A stretch of DNA of 64,000 nt from positions 496,001 through 560,000 of the forward strand of contig NZ_JAHZST010000001.1 of assembly GCF_019457885.1 (NCBI RefSeq), written 5' to 3'. Of the stretch, positions 1-9,588 are shown piece by piece. The notes beneath the pieces are model-generated. The model did not search any database, had not been told where the DNA came from, and worked only from the letters and a program-made list of their open reading frames with translations. The position numbers and the translations under genes were made by a program. How positions within the stretch are numbered: the first letter of the stretch is position 1; every line of letters begins with the position of its first letter. The DNA is from Shewanella nanhaiensis (GTDB taxonomy: Bacteria; Pseudomonadota; Gammaproteobacteria; Enterobacterales; Shewanellaceae).

Positions 1-21
1 AGATAATCGGGCTAATAGACA

Positions 22-861
22 ATGGATAACCAAGCCATGACAAGTGAATTTTCAAACAGGTTAAATTTCGTAAACTGCACCCTGGAAAATGGGGTGGGAG
101 AACTGATCCTCGACCGAGCAGACAAACATAATGCTTTTGATGAGGTGATGATCAACGAGATGATCCAATCTCTTGAGCATTTTGCTAACAACAGCAACTG
201 CCAAGTGCTAATCCTTAAAGCAAACGGCAAGAACTTTAGTGCAGGCGCCGATCTCAACTGGATGCGTAATCAGGCAAAGATGGATTTTGAGCAGAACTTG
301 GCCGATGCAAACGAACTGGCAAAACTGATGTCGATGCTAGATAAGTTTCCTAAACCAACTATCGCATTGGTTCAAGGCGCAGCCTTTGGCGGCGCTTTAG
401 GGCTTATCTGCTGCTGCGATATTGCCATCGCCAATGCCCGTGCTAGCTTCTGCTTAAGCGAAGTCAAATTGGGATTAATTCCCGCTGTCATTAGCCCCTA
501 CGTCACTCGCGCTATGGGACAACGAGCCGCTCGTCGCTATATGCTCACCGCGGAGCGCTTTAACGTGCAAACCGCGCAGTCTCTCAATGTGGTTCATGAG
601 ATAGATGATGACCTTGATGCACACGCCAAACCTATTATCGACGCACTGCTTGCCAATAGCCCTCAAGGCATGGCTTGGGTAAAAACCTTACTCTCAACCC
701 TTGAAAACGGCGTGATAGATCAAAACACATTAGATTATACCAGCGAGCGCATTGCTCGTATTCGCGTGTCAGATGAAGGCCAAGAGGGACTCAATGCCTT
801 CTTCGAAAAACGTAGCCCTAACTGGAAACTAGACTCTGACACGGCCCAAGGAGCTCAATAA
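22..861 (+). CDS. liuC: 3-methylglutaconyl-CoA hydratase (enoyl-CoA hydratase family)
   Basis: Crotonase-fold enzyme of 279 residues, a normal length for the family. The sequence shows the oxyanion-hole segments GKNFSAGADLNWM near residue 75 and GAAFGGALGL near residue 120. The role as methylglutaconyl-CoA hydratase in leucine degradation is inferred from context: the biotin subunit of methylcrotonyl-CoA carboxylase starts 1 base downstream and HMG-CoA lyase follows. The start is uncertain. ATG at 22 has little ribosome-binding signal, while the in-frame ATG at 37 has GGAT 8 bases upstream. Upstream liu genes (regulator, dehydrogenase, carboxylase beta subunit) would lie outside the window. 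Crotonase is certain; the exact substrate is less so. Confidence 0.9.
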   Translation: MDNQAMTSEFSNRLNFVNCTLENGVGELILDRADKHNAFDEVMINEMIQSLEHFANNSNCQVLILKANGKNFSAGADLNWMRNQAKMDFEQNLADANELAKLMSMLDKFPKPTIALVQGAAFGGALGLICCCDIAIANARASFCLSEVKLGLIPAVISPYVTRAMGQRAARRYMLTAERFNVQTAQSLNVVHEIDDDLDAHAKPIIDALLANSPQGMAWVKTLLSTLENGVIDQNTLDYTSERIARIRVSDEGQEGLNAFFEKRSPNWKLDSDTAQGAQ

Positions 862-862
862 C

Positions 863-2992
863 ATGGTTGCCCATACGTCAAAAAATAATAACACAGGCAA
901 AACCTTGCTGATTAAGAAGCTGTTAATAGCTAACCGAGGCGAAATAGCCTGTCGCATCATAAAAACCGCCAAAACCATGGGGATCCGTACCGTCGCCCTC
1001 TACTCTGATGCGGATATTGATGCACGTCATGTAGCAATGGCCGATGAGTCTTTCTATCTTGGCGGCAGTGCACCGGCAGACTCCTATCTCAAAGGCGAGC
1101 TTATCGTCGAAATAGCCAAAAAGTCTGGTGCACAAGCTATCCACCCAGGCTACGGCTTCCTATCAGAGAATGCCGATTTTGCGCGTTTATGTGAGCAATC
1201 TAATATCGCTTTTGTTGGACCAAGCGCTGCGGCTATCGACTCTATGGGCAGCAAGAGTGCAGCCAAAGAGATCATGGGCGCCGCCAAGGTACCACTAGTT
1301 CCCGGTTATCACGGTGATAAGCAAGAGGATACGTTATTAGTTAGCGAAGCGAACAAGATGGGCTTCCCACTCCTTATCAAAGCAGCCTTTGGCGGCGGCG
1401 GTAAAGGGATGCGTATCGTTGAAAACGAAGCTGAAGTACTTGACGCCATCCACTCGGCTCGTCGTGAAGCTATCTCCTCCTTTGGCAACGACAAACTACT
1501 GATGGAGCGTTACCTTCGCCAGCCTCGCCACGTCGAAGTGCAGGTCTTTGCCGATAATCATGGCAACTGTATCTACCTTTCAGACAGAGACTGCTCTATC
1601 CAGCGACGCCACCAAAAAGTTGTTGAGGAAGCACCGGCGCCAGGATTAAGTGATGAGTTAAGAGTCAAGATGGGTGAAGCGGCCGTAGCAGCGGCAAAAG
1701 CCATCGACTATCAAGGTGCAGGCACAGTTGAATTTTTGCTTGATACTGACAACAGCTTCTACTTTATGGAGATGAACACCCGTCTGCAGGTTGAGCACCC
1801 TGTGACAGAGCTAGTGACAGGCCAAGATCTCGTCAAGTGGCAGCTGATGGTTGCCAGTGGTCATCCACTGCCATTAGCCCAAGATGAAGTCAGAATACAT
1901 GGCCACTCTTTTGAGGTGCGTATTTATGCAGAAGACCCGCAAAATGAGTTTCTTCCTGCCAGTGGTAAACTCAACTTCCTGCGCGAACCAGAGCAAAGCA
2001 AATTTGTACGTATCGACTCTGGGATCCGTGAAAATGATGTGATCAGTAACTTTTACGATCCCATGATCTCCAAGCTGATTGTTTGGGATGAATCCCGCCC
2101 AAGAGCACTGCAACGTCTGGTGCACTCATTAGAGTCTTATCAGATAAGTGGCCTAAAACATAATATAGAGTTTCTTGCTAATATCGCCGAGCATCAAGCA
2201 TTTCGTGATGCTAACTTCAGCACAGACTTTATCGACCGTTACGGTGATGGCCTTATCGGACGTGGCCTAAGTGGCAGTGCCAGCAAGGATGAACAAACAG
2301 CATTGGCGCTAGCCGCTCTGTATCAAGTCTGTGCCCGAAAAGTGGCAGCAAAAGCCTGTGCCATTAACAGCAATGACCCATACTCACCTTGGGGGACAGT
2401 CAGCGGCTTTAGACTCAACAGCGCCAGTCAGCATCAGGTCTCTCTGCTCGATGATAATCATGAGCTGCAACATCTCGAGCTTATTGAAACCTCTGTTGGC
2501 GGCAAATCTATCTTCCAGATGCAGCAAGGGGACAACCTCTATGTGCTCAATGGTGAACTGCACGGTGAACTGCTCCATGCAGAGATCTCACTGAGCCAAG
2601 CAGATAAAAACCGTGATCCACTGACAGATAAAAACCAAGCACACAAATTCAAGGTGCCAGTGAGTCAGGTCGATGATGACTTTACCCTTTTCATTAACTC
2701 TAGTAGTTACCATTTCCGTGCGATCCAAACTGAGCTAACTGAGGAGCAGGAGTGCCTTGCCGATAAGCTTAAAGCGCCGATGAATGGCACAGTGGTCACC
2801 CATCTAGTGAATGCTGGCGACACAGTGACCGCAGGACAAGGCTTAATGGTGATGGAAGCCATGAAGATGGAATATACGATTGAGTCCCCATTTGACGGCG
2901 TAGTCAGTGCGTTCTACTTCGACATAGGTGAATTAGTATCAGACGGTGCTCTGCTCGTCGATGTTGAGCCTGCTAATAAAGAAGAGGGATAA
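863..2992 (+). CDS. liuD: methylcrotonyl-CoA carboxylase, biotin-containing alpha subunit
   Basis: A 709-residue acyl-CoA carboxylase subunit that carboxylates biotin with ATP and bicarbonate for conversion of 3-methylcrotonyl-CoA to 3-methylglutaconyl-CoA. The N-terminal biotin carboxylase starts at [15 protein letters not shown], with the glycine-rich ATP loop [11 protein letters not shown] and the [14 protein letters not shown] segment. A less conserved middle domain follows, then a biotinyl domain with the attachment motif EAMKMEY (biotinylated lysine K668). The first 18 or so residues precede the conserved start and are a weak extension. The gene begins 1 base after liuC and ends 2 bases before liuE, so the three are one operon. 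Propionyl- or geranyl-CoA carboxylase is made unlikely by the neighbours. Confidence 0.93.
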   Translation: MVAHTSKNNNTGKTLLIKKLLIANRGEIACRIIKTAKTMGIRTVALYSDADIDARHVAMADESFYLGGSAPADSYLKGELIVEIAKKSGAQAIHPGYGFLSENADFARLCEQSNIAFVGPSAAAIDSMGSKSAAKEIMGAAKVPLVPGYHGDKQEDTLLVSEANKMGFPLLIKAAFGGGGKGMRIVENEAEVLDAIHSARREAISSFGNDKLLMERYLRQPRHVEVQVFADNHGNCIYLSDRDCSIQRRHQKVVEEAPAPGLSDELRVKMGEAAVAAAKAIDYQGAGTVEFLLDTDNSFYFMEMNTRLQVEHPVTELVTGQDLVKWQLMVASGHPLPLAQDEVRIHGHSFEVRIYAEDPQNEFLPASGKLNFLREPEQSKFVRIDSGIRENDVISNFYDPMISKLIVWDESRPRALQRLVHSLESYQISGLKHNIEFLANIAEHQAFRDANFSTDFIDRYGDGLIGRGLSGSASKDEQTALALAALYQVCARKVAAKACAINSNDPYSPWGTVSGFRLNSASQHQVSLLDDNHELQHLELIETSVGGKSIFQMQQGDNLYVLNGELHGELLHAEISLSQADKNRDPLTDKNQAHKFKVPVSQVDDDFTLFINSSSYHFRAIQTELTEEQECLADKLKAPMNGTVVTHLVNAGDTVTAGQGLMVMEAMKMEYTIESPFDGVVSAFYFDIGELVSDGALLVDVEPANKEEG

Positions 2993-2994
2993 AG

Positions 2995-3885
2995 ATGATC
3001 CCTAACAAGGTTAGCATTTTTGAGGTGGGCGCCCGTGATGGTCTACAAAACGAGCTGCCAGTCACCACCCAAGATAAAATTGCCTTAGTTGAAGCTTTAG
3101 GCCGAGCAGGTGTTAAGCGAATAGAAGCTGCCAGCTTTGTATCCCCCAAATGGGTGCCGCAGATGGCCGACTCTGGCGATGTTCTGCGCAATATTAGTCG
3201 CCAAGATGGCGTCACCTACAGCGCGCTCACACCTAACTTAAAGGGGCTGGAACTTGCACTTGACGCTGGCGCTGATGAAGTTGCCATCTTTGGCGCTGCA
3301 TCCCAGAGCTTTAGTCAGCGCAATATCAACTGCTCAATAGAGGAGTCTATTGAGCGCTTCGCCCCTGTAATGGAGCGGGCTATTGCCGCGAATATCCCAG
3401 TACGAGGATATGTCTCTTGCGTGCTAGGTTGCCCTTACGAAGGTGATATTGCCATCAGTGAAGTGGCACGAGTGTCTGAGATCCTTTACAAGATGGGCTG
3501 TTATGAAATATCCCTTGGTGACACTATAGGTGTTGGCACACCAGCCAATGCCCGTAGAATGGTTGAAGCAGTCAGCCAGAAAGTCCCGGTTGATAAGCTG
3601 GCACTGCATTTTCATGATACCTACGGCCAAGCACTCGCAAATATCTTAGCCTGCTTAGAAACAGGGGTAAGCGTGATCGATTCATCGGTTGCAGGCCTTG
3701 GCGGCTGCCCCTACGCCAAAGGAGCATCGGGCAATTTAGCAACTGAAGATCTTGTCTATATGCTCCATGGATTAGATATCGAAACAGGCATAGATCTTCC
3801 ATTGCTGGCAAAAGCGGGCAATACAATAAGCCAAGCATTAGGTAAAAGCACGGGCTCGAAAGTAGCAAGAGCCATCAGCGGGTAA
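2995..3885 (+). CDS. liuE: hydroxymethylglutaryl-CoA lyase
   Basis: A 296-residue TIM-barrel lyase of the DRE-TIM family that cleaves HMG-CoA to acetyl-CoA and acetoacetate, the last step of the leucine/isovalerate route. Visible motifs are [11 protein letters not shown] at the N-terminus (metal and substrate site), the metal-binding [12 protein letters not shown], and the lyase signature [17 protein letters not shown] with its conserved cysteine near residue 240. Length fits the family (about 300). Translation is probably coupled to liuD, as only 2 bases separate them and the GAAGAGGGATAAAG stretch supplies the ribosome-binding site. The acetoacetate made here is the expected substrate of the CoA transferase encoded next. 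Confidence 0.95.
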   Translation: MIPNKVSIFEVGARDGLQNELPVTTQDKIALVEALGRAGVKRIEAASFVSPKWVPQMADSGDVLRNISRQDGVTYSALTPNLKGLELALDAGADEVAIFGAASQSFSQRNINCSIEESIERFAPVMERAIAANIPVRGYVSCVLGCPYEGDIAISEVARVSEILYKMGCYEISLGDTIGVGTPANARRMVEAVSQKVPVDKLALHFHDTYGQALANILACLETGVSVIDSSVAGLGGCPYAKGASGNLATEDLVYMLHGLDIETGIDLPLLAKAGNTISQALGKSTGSKVARAISG

Positions 3886-3961
3886 AAATTAGCTAGCGCT
3901 TAATACCAAACGAATACAGAAATGATCACATAAATGATTATTGTGGATGGAGATAAGAATA

Positions 3962-4666
3962 ATGGCAGGACTCAATAAAGTCGTAGCAAGTTATGAAGAA
4001 GCCCTCGCAGGTCTAAGTAATGATATGACAGTGATGGTGGGAGGTTTCGGCCTTTGTGGTATTCCTGAAGGTTTAATTGCTCAAATGGTAAAAACCGGAG
4101 CCACAGGACTGACTGCCATCTCAAATAATGCAGGCGTCGATGATTTTGGTTTAGGCTTGCTGCTTAAAACCCATCAAATAGATACCATGATCGCCTCCTA
4201 TGTCGGTGAAAACGCCACCTTTGAGCAGCAGATGCTCTCAGGCGAGCTAAACGTCATACTTACACCTCAGGGGACACTTGCTGAGAAAATTCGAGCTGGT
4301 GGCGCAGGTATTCCCGCTTTCTTTACCGCTACCGGCTACGGCACCCCCGTTGCTGACGGTAAGGAGACTCGCGAGATTGGTGGTCGTCACTATGTCCTTG
4401 AGCCATCATTAACCGCTGATTTTGCCTTAGTTCGCGCTTGGAAAGCCGATACTATGGGCAATTTAGTGTTCCGCAAAACCGCCGCCAACTTTAACCCTAT
4501 GATGGCAACTGCTGGCAAGATCACTGTGGTGGAAGCTGAGCATATTGTTGAGCCTGGCGAGCTAGATCCAGATCATATTCATACACCTGGTATCTACGTA
4601 AACCGCGTGATCCAAGGGACGTTTGAAAAACGTATCGAACAGCGCACAGTAAAAGCATCAGCATAA
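3962..4666 (+). CDS. scoA: 3-oxoacid CoA transferase, subunit A
   Basis: Alpha subunit (234 residues from this start) of a family I CoA transferase, which moves CoA from succinyl-CoA or acetyl-CoA to acetoacetate. Family landmarks are [16 protein letters not shown] near the N-terminus, [16 protein letters not shown] mid-protein, and the C-terminal [12 protein letters not shown] chose ATG 3962 because GGAG lies 9 bases upstream; an in-frame TTG at 3941 would add seven residues absent from the family. The partner subunit follows after 13 bases. Position after HMG-CoA lyase points to acetoacetate as substrate. The symbols atoD and scoA are both used for such proteins, and sequence alone does not settle the CoA donor. 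Confidence 0.88.
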   Translation: MAGLNKVVASYEEALAGLSNDMTVMVGGFGLCGIPEGLIAQMVKTGATGLTAISNNAGVDDFGLGLLLKTHQIDTMIASYVGENATFEQQMLSGELNVILTPQGTLAEKIRAGGAGIPAFFTATGYGTPVADGKETREIGGRHYVLEPSLTADFALVRAWKADTMGNLVFRKTAANFNPMMATAGKITVVEAEHIVEPGELDPDHIHTPGIYVNRVIQGTFEKRIEQRTVKASA

Positions 4667-4679
4667 GGAGGGCAACACC

Positions 4680-5336
4680 ATGGCACTATCAAGAGAACAA
4701 CTCGCGCAGCGTGTGGCCCAGGAGCTTAAAGATGGTTACTACGTTAACCTCGGCATAGGTATTCCAACCTTAGTCGCAAACTATATTCCCGACGGCATGG
4801 ACGTGATGCTGCAATCAGAAAATGGCCTACTCGGCATGGGAGAGTTCCCAACCGAGGAGACCATAGATGCAGACCTAATCAATGCCGGCAAGCAAACTGT
4901 TACCGCCGTTGACGGTGCGTCATTTTTCTCATCGGCGGAAAGCTTCGCCATGATCCGTGGCGGCCATGTGGATCTGACCGTTCTGGGGGCATTTGAAGTC
5001 GATGAACAAGGCTCTATCGCCTCTTGGATGATCCCAGGCAAACTGATTAAAGGCATGGGCGGCGCAATGGATCTCGTGGCTGGCGCAGATAATATTATCG
5101 TCACCATGATGCATGCAGACAAGCGCGGTAACTCTAAGCTACTGCCAAAGTGTGAACTGCCATTAACCGGCTTTGGTTGCATTAAGCGTGTACTGACAGA
5201 CCTAGCCTTTATGGAGATAAAAGATGGCGCGTTTCATCTGCTAGAACGTGCTCCAGGCGTTACAGTTGAAGAGATCGTTGCAAAGACCGCTGGTAAACTG
5301 ATTGTTCCTGACAATGTGCCAGAGATGCGCTTTTAA
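4680..5336 (+). CDS. scoB: 3-oxoacid CoA transferase, subunit B
   Basis: Beta subunit (218 residues) of the acetoacetate CoA transferase. It holds the catalytic glutamate, seen as SENGLLGMG with Glu47, which forms the glutamyl-CoA thioester in this family. NLGIGIPTLVANYIP near residue 25 and GGAMDLVAGADNIIVTM further on are typical. The ribosome-binding site is very strong: AAGGAGG sits 8 bases before the ATG, just after the stop codon of subunit A. The gene ends the plus-strand leucine-degradation block, and a hairpin with a T-run starts about 45 bases downstream. Confidence 0.9.
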   Translation: MALSREQLAQRVAQELKDGYYVNLGIGIPTLVANYIPDGMDVMLQSENGLLGMGEFPTEETIDADLINAGKQTVTAVDGASFFSSAESFAMIRGGHVDLTVLGAFEVDEQGSIASWMIPGKLIKGMGGAMDLVAGADNIIVTMMHADKRGNSKLLPKCELPLTGFGCIKRVLTDLAFMEIKDGAFHLLERAPGVTVEEIVAKTAGKLIVPDNVPEMRF

Positions 5337-5349
5337 CCAGTCATATTTT

Positions 5350-5363
5350 ATACCAATCGGTAT
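5350..5363. repeat. short intergenic palindrome ATACC-AATC-GGTAT
   Basis: A 14-base inverted repeat (arms of 5, spacer of 4) between the scoB stop and its terminator. The identical 14-mer occurs again at 17070-17083, also intergenic, and a partial copy (ATACCAATC) lies at 53290-53298. This suggests a dispersed short repeat of the genome. No function is known to me. Confidence 0.4.
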
Positions 5364-5382
5364 TACAGGCTGACAAAATATC

Positions 5383-5416
5383 AAACGCCCATTAGCTAAT
5401 GCTGATGGGCGTTTTT
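5383..5416 (+). terminator. intrinsic terminator of the liu/sco operon
   Basis: A perfect 10-base-pair stem (AAACGCCCAT at 5383-5392 with ATGGGCGTTT at 5405-5414), with a further small stem inside the loop, runs directly into a T-run. It lies 46 bases after the scoB stop codon. Confidence 0.85.
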
Positions 5417-5600
5417 ACTTACGCCAATCGACACTCCAAAGATAAAACAAGAAAGATACCCAATTAAAACAAGCGCACAACCTGAGCAACATAAGTAAGA
5501 AAGAACCACTGCACAGCTCTCACTTTACTCAAGTCGGCTTGTTTCATCAGCTTACCAAAGGTACCGTGCGCGCATCATTTGTGACCAATATATGTAGATT

Positions 5601-6143
5601 GTGAAATCAAATAAAAAGCAGCAAGGTTTTACCTTAATCGAGTTAGTCATTGTCATCATCATTCTAGGAGTGTTAAGTGTGATTGCAACGCCAAAACTCC
5701 TTTCCCTCTCAAGTGAAGCTCAAGCATCTAGCTTACAAGGTGTTGCAGGGGCAATCGCGTCGGTCAATAAACTGGTACACTCTCAAACTCAAATTATTGG
5801 CATTGCAGATAATGATGACTGCAGTGGTGATTGCAACGGACATCCAAATTGGGATATCAATATTGGTCACTATTTTGTCAATGTCTCAGGCACTCGCTTA
5901 TATGTGCTTAAGGGCTACCCACTAGCAAGCGGCGGTTTCCCTATCATTGAAGAGAATTACCGCGCAGTAATGGGTTTATCTGAGGATGAGTTTATTTTTG
6001 ATTCAGGCAGTAAGTTCTCTATTATCCCCATGAAATTTAAAAATAAAGTATCAGAAATAAAAGCCGGCACCTTCAAATGCCACATTGAAAATAGCAATTC
6101 AATATCAGATAACCTCTACCTAGCCCTTACCGACAACTGCTAA
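5601..6143 (+). CDS. type IV pilin-like protein with prepilin leader
   Basis: A 180-residue protein with a textbook class III leader: basic KSNKKQQG, cleavage expected after Gly9, then FTLIE with Glu at mature position 5, and a hydrophobic helix IVIIILGVLSVIATPKLL. The C-terminal part has four cysteines in two pairs (DDCSGDC near residue 75; one near 161 and the final C180). It resembles MSHA-type pilins of Shewanella and Vibrio, but no other pilus genes are nearby, so it is an orphan pilin or pseudopilin. Translation starts at GTG 5601; the ATG at 5592 is in frame but followed at once by TAG. No good ribosome-binding site is visible. The stop overlaps the convergent thioredoxin gene by 4 bases. 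Confidence 0.8.
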   Translation: MKSNKKQQGFTLIELVIVIIILGVLSVIATPKLLSLSSEAQASSLQGVAGAIASVNKLVHSQTQIIGIADNDDCSGDCNGHPNWDINIGHYFVNVSGTRLYVLKGYPLASGGFPIIEENYRAVMGLSEDEFIFDSGSKFSIIPMKFKNKVSEIKAGTFKCHIENSNSISDNLYLALTDNC

Positions 6144-6622
6144 TTTTTGAGGATAAACTCAGTGGCGGCATTAAGGTTGGGGTCATTAGGATCTGAAATA
6201 TTGGTGACCCAAACTATCTCTCCGCCTCGGTTGATAAATACTGTGGTTGGGGTCCCAGGGACGCCGTAGCTTTTAGCAGCACTCTCGCCATTAATGAGCG
6301 TTGGAAAATGTATACCTCGCTTTTTAAGGGTCTCTGCGGGCATCGCTCCCTCATCTTCATTAAAGCTAATGCCTAATATCTGCAGATCTGTGTTAGCGTA
6401 CTCATTTCTTAATGATTCAAGTCCTGGCTGCAGCTTCTTACAATAGGGACACCAGGTCGCCCAGAAGTGTATTATCATCGGCTTGCCCTTGTACTCTGCC
6501 AAGGTGTGCATCTTGCCCTGTGGATCGGCTAAATTGAAATTTGGCGCAACATTTAATACTTCAGCCGCTTGTAGACTTCCAGCGAACAAAATAAACAGTA
6601 ATACACTTTTCAATAATCTCAT
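6140..6622 (-). CDS. TlpA-type exported thioredoxin-like protein
   Basis: A 160-residue periplasmic thiol-disulfide protein. A signal peptide (MRLLKSVLLFILFAGSLQAA) is followed by a thioredoxin fold with the active site WATWCPYC (Cys58 and Cys61) and the cis-proline region GVPGTPTTVFINRGG. WCPYC is a variant centre; many TlpA and ResA proteins have WCxPC. It may reduce periplasmic disulfides or cytochrome c apoprotein cysteines, but no cytochrome genes adjoin it. The ribosome-binding site GGGAAGATAAGA precedes the ATG. The gene is convergent with the pilin gene, and their 3' ends overlap by 4 bases with no terminator between them. Confidence 0.85.
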   Translation of the reverse strand: MRLLKSVLLFILFAGSLQAAEVLNVAPNFNLADPQGKMHTLAEYKGKPMIIHFWATWCPYCKKLQPGLESLRNEYANTDLQILGISFNEDEGAMPAETLKKRGIHFPTLINGESAAKSYGVPGTPTTVFINRGGEIVWVTNISDPNDPNLNAATEFILKN

Positions 6623-6777
6623 TCTTATCTTCCCTACTCTTCATTTTTAAGAAAAAATCCCTTAATAATAAAAATAGACCGAAAAAGTTGAGTTTATTAT
6701 TCAATTAACACGGTCTAGGATAATTAATAGTTAACGACTCCAAAACAGAGATTGGTAAATAAACCAGAGGAGCGCCA

Positions 6778-7215
6778 ATGAGATTCAGTATCAAGGGTGA
6801 TCAACCCATCACCGTTTTTCAGATAACTGCCCTCTTCAGTATGATATTTGCCTTAATTGGGTTTAGTTATAATGTCTGGCGTATGGAGATCACTGAATAT
6901 AATAGTAATATGCGCTCAGCAAGCTTCGAGTTGTTGTTACAGCTATCTGAACTTGAAGGCATTGTTTATGCAGCCCACTATGATCAAGACAAATTTGAAG
7001 GCAACCCCAGAAAGGGCTGGATAAAGGTGAATTTAATTGCCGATTTAAGCATGATAGCCGAACCAGAAGTGAACCTTTCGGCCAATGCACTCAAACAGCG
7101 TTGGCAGGAAAACTGGCAAGAGCTTGCACAATCAGAGGAGAGTGCCCAAAACGTCATTGAGGCGATAGATAGCACACGAAACTCGGTAAGAGATCTTATA
7201 TCTCAACTGAATTAA
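6778..7215 (+). CDS. small membrane-anchored protein of unknown function
   Basis: 145 residues, not recognised. One N-terminal membrane helix (about residues 15-33, ITALFSMIFALIGFSYNVW) is followed by a soluble, largely alpha-helical domain rich in Glu, Gln and Asn, predicted to face the periplasm. The layout is like that of small sensory or stress proteins, but no domain is assignable. GAGGAG lies close before the ATG. An inverted repeat (TAGACCG at 6675-6681, CGGTCTA at 6711-6717) lies upstream in the promoter region. It stands alone between two minus-strand genes. Confidence 0.65.
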   Translation: MRFSIKGDQPITVFQITALFSMIFALIGFSYNVWRMEITEYNSNMRSASFELLLQLSELEGIVYAAHYDQDKFEGNPRKGWIKVNLIADLSMIAEPEVNLSANALKQRWQENWQELAQSEESAQNVIEAIDSTRNSVRDLISQLN

Positions 7216-7226
7216 CCACATAAAAA

Positions 7227-7254
7227 AGCACTGAGATAACAACATCTCAATGCT
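7227..7254 (+). terminator. possible weak terminator hairpin
   Basis: Stem AGCACTGAGAT with ATCTCAATGCT, 11 pairs with one mismatch, 12 bases after the stop of the 145-residue gene. It is followed only by CTATTATG rather than a clear T-run, so it may be a 3' stabilising hairpin instead. Confidence 0.35.
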
Positions 7255-7321
7255 CTATTATGTGTAACTTTAAATTGTTTACGCTTAAACTAAAACGAGC
7301 CTAAGAGCTTAATCCCACACC

Positions 7322-7900
7322 TTAATCCCACAAGAACTCGCGAAAATGTTTACGGCACACGGACTCATAACTCTCATTACCACCGATGGCAACCTGCTCA
7401 CCGTCACGCATAGGCTTACCACTTCCATCCAATCTGAGTACCATATTTGCTTTACGACCACAGTGACAGATGGTTTTAAGCTCAACCAATTTATCAGCCC
7501 ACGCTAACAAGTACTGACTACCGCTAAATAACTCACCTTGAAAGTCTGTTTTTAGGCCGTAACAGAGCACTGGAATATCCAAATTATCCACCACGTGGGT
7601 AAGCTGCTTAACCTGCTCTTTACTCAAAAACTGAGATTCATCAATCAAAATACAGTGCAACTGTTTTTCTTGGTGCGCGCTACCAATCATGGCCGCAAGA
7701 TTATCATCGCTACCAAATACCTGTGCATCGGTTTCAATACCTATTCTCGACGCGACTTTCCCAACGCCATACCTGTCATCGATAGATGCTGTCATCACTA
7801 AGGTATTCATGCCGCGTTCACGGTAGTTATAGGATGATTGCAGTAGAGAGGTCGACTTACCCGCATTCATGGCCGAATAGTAAAAATAAAGTTGCGCCAA
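7322..7900 (-). CDS. tdk: thymidine kinase (type II)
   Basis: A 192-residue cytosolic thymidine kinase of the salvage pathway (thymidine plus ATP to dTMP). Visible are the P-loop [13 protein letters not shown] near residue 10, the Walker B-like ILIDESQFL, and zinc ligands in the C-terminal half (CHCGRKA and CRKHF). Length matches the bacterial type II family. The start is TTG at 7900, preceded by AAGGAA at a spacing of 7; an ATG start would cut into the beta strand before the P-loop. The gene stands alone on the minus strand. Confidence 0.96.
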   Translation of the reverse strand: MAQLYFYYSAMNAGKSTSLLQSSYNYRERGMNTLVMTASIDDRYGVGKVASRIGIETDAQVFGSDDNLAAMIGSAHQEKQLHCILIDESQFLSKEQVKQLTHVVDNLDIPVLCYGLKTDFQGELFSGSQYLLAWADKLVELKTICHCGRKANMVLRLDGSGKPMRDGEQVAIGGNESYESVCRKHFREFLWD

Positions 7901-7973
7901 ACCGATATTCCTTAATTTGATAGTGCCCGCTAGTTTACCAGTTTACTGAATAATTGATATCAGCTTGAAATGA

Positions 7974-7998
7974 AAAAGCCGCTCATTGAGCGGCTTTT
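7974..7998 (-). terminator. terminator after the riboswitch-controlled antiporter gene
   Basis: Stem AAAAGCCGCT / AGCGGCTTTT around the loop CATTG, with T-runs on both strands, 16 bases downstream of the antiporter stop codon. It separates that gene from tdk. Confidence 0.85.
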
Positions 7999-8013
7999 GT
8001 CTTAATACTTATT

Positions 8014-9588
8014 TTAGCTTGGAACAACTCTGCGATTCACTTTAATTTTAAGTCCTATCACAGTAAGTACAAACAGCACACTACAGGTGATAAACCCAGC
8101 CAATATAGACTCAGTGAATCCCAATACCGTGTAACCAACCAAGCTGATCACCGCCACGATTAGGGCATAAGGCAACTGAGTCATCACATGATCCATATGG
8201 TGACAGTTTGCCCCTGTAGAGGACAAAATTGTCGTATCCGATATCGGTGAACAGTGATCGCCAAATACCGCACCAGCAAGTACAGATGCCAACATAGGTA
8301 ACATCATGTTAGTGTGAGTGCCCATCGCCATATCGGCCGCGATTGGTAGCATGATCCCGAAGGTTCCCCAACTGGTTCCCGTAGAGAATGCAGTAAAGCC
8401 TGCCAATATAAACAGCACAGCAGGAAGCAGCGCAAATGGAATATTACCAGTCGCGAGGCTTGCCATATACTTGCCCGTTTCCATCTGGCCAATCACACCC
8501 GCAATTGTCCAAGCGAACAACAAGATATAGATAGCCGGCAGCATAGAGCGAGCACCGGTCACTAAACCTTTAAACATGTATGAACGGTCTAGACCTTGGC
8601 TAACCACTAATATAAGTGTTGAAGCAAGACCGATAATGGCACCAAAGAAGAGTGAGGAAGCAACCTCAGTATTTTCAAATGCACCTAAGATACTAAACTC
8701 AAGACCTTTAGCACTCAGCGCATCACTGCCGCTGCTGACCATAAAGTAGAACGTCGCCACCACCAGCACTGTGATAGGCAGGAATAAGCCTAAAATTTTG
8801 CCATTGTCAGCTTCAGGCAGATCTGAATTGGCCCCAGGAGGTAAACCTTTTGACTCATCATAGAGATTGCCTTTTTGCGCATTCAACTCATGCTGACGCA
8901 TTGGGCCAACATCTAGCCCCATAAAGGCCACACAAAGAAGCAGCAACAGAGCAAAGACAGCATAGAAGTTCATCGGGATCATCTGTACAAACACACTAAG
9001 GTGACCAGAATCGGCAAAGCCATGGGCAGTCAAAATGCCACCAATCAACGCGATAATGTATGCTCCCCAGCTTGAAACAGGAGAGATCACACAGATGGGC
9101 GCCGCAGTTGAGTCCAGCAAATAAGCCAGCTTACTGCGTGAGATATAATATCTGTCGGTTAGAGGTCTTGCGACACTGCCTACGACCAAGCTATTGAAGT
9201 AATCATCGATAAAGACAACACAACCTAAGAACATGGTGAGAAGCTTTGCATCGCGTTTATTACGAATTTTGGTTCTTGCCCAATCGGCAAATGCCTTAGC
9301 CGCACCACTGACTGTGATAAGTGCGGTGATCATGCCCAATAGGATCAGAAAGCCTAACAGATAGAGGTTCCAGCTATTGAGGCTGCCATCATCCCAAAAC
9401 AGACCTGTTACCTGTTGAGCCAAATATTGGCCAGAGCCGCTAACAGAAAAGTCTGAAATCAGCACAGCTCCGAGCAATATCCCTACACCCAAAGAGAGCA
9501 AGACGCGACGAGTCACAATTGCCAGCAGAATCGCAACCACAGGAGGTAGCAATGAAAGCGCCGAATCGGCGTAACTTAAAGTTGTCAT
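8014..9588 (-). CDS. NhaC-family antiporter, probable lysine transporter under a lysine riboswitch
   Basis: A 524-residue inner-membrane protein with about a dozen hydrophobic segments and NhaC-family landmarks: FIDDYFNSLVVGSVARPLTD (residues about 125-145), [37 protein letters not shown] and [19 protein letters not shown]. Annotation by family alone would say Na+/H+ antiporter. The leader carries a full lysine aptamer (see 9701-9908), which points to lysine as the transported or exchanged compound. NhaC-like genes under lysine riboswitches have been predicted as lysine transporters and called lysW in comparative work on proteobacteria. Transport direction is unknown. It is monocistronic, with a terminator after it. 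Confidence 0.88.
   Translation of the reverse strand: MTTLSYADSALSLLPPVVAILLAIVTRRVLLSLGVGILLGAVLISDFSVSGSGQYLAQQVTGLFWDDGSLNSWNLYLLGFLILLGMITALITVSGAAKAFADWARTKIRNKRDAKLLTMFLGCVVFIDDYFNSLVVGSVARPLTDRYYISRSKLAYLLDSTAAPICVISPVSSWGAYIIALIGGILTAHGFADSGHLSVFVQMIPMNFYAVFALLLLLCVAFMGLDVGPMRQHELNAQKGNLYDESKGLPPGANSDLPEADNGKILGLFLPITVLVVATFYFMVSSGSDALSAKGLEFSILGAFENTEVASSLFFGAIIGLASTLILVVSQGLDRSYMFKGLVTGARSMLPAIYILLFAWTIAGVIGQMETGKYMASLATGNIPFALLPAVLFILAGFTAFSTGTSWGTFGIMLPIAADMAMGTHTNMMLPMLASVLAGAVFGDHCSPISDTTILSSTGANCHHMDHVMTQLPYALIVAVISLVGYTVLGFTESILAGFITCSVLFVLTVIGLKIKVNRRVVPS

Noticed and set aside
1..21. End of an upstream liuB gene
   Set aside because: An in-frame stop can be read at 4-6, but too few bases are present to identify any product.
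3941..3961. Earlier TTG start for the CoA transferase alpha subunit
   Set aside because: It adds seven residues not seen in the family, whereas the ATG at 3962 has GGAG at ideal spacing.
4781..5182. 133-codon minus-strand frame inside the CoA transferase beta gene
   Set aside because: It is a shadow of scoB with no family features; the plus-strand gene has a strong ribosome-binding site and conserved motifs.
8014..9588. Plain NhaC Na+/H+ antiporter as the functional name
   Set aside because: The lysine riboswitch upstream makes an ion-only role less likely, so the call was qualified.
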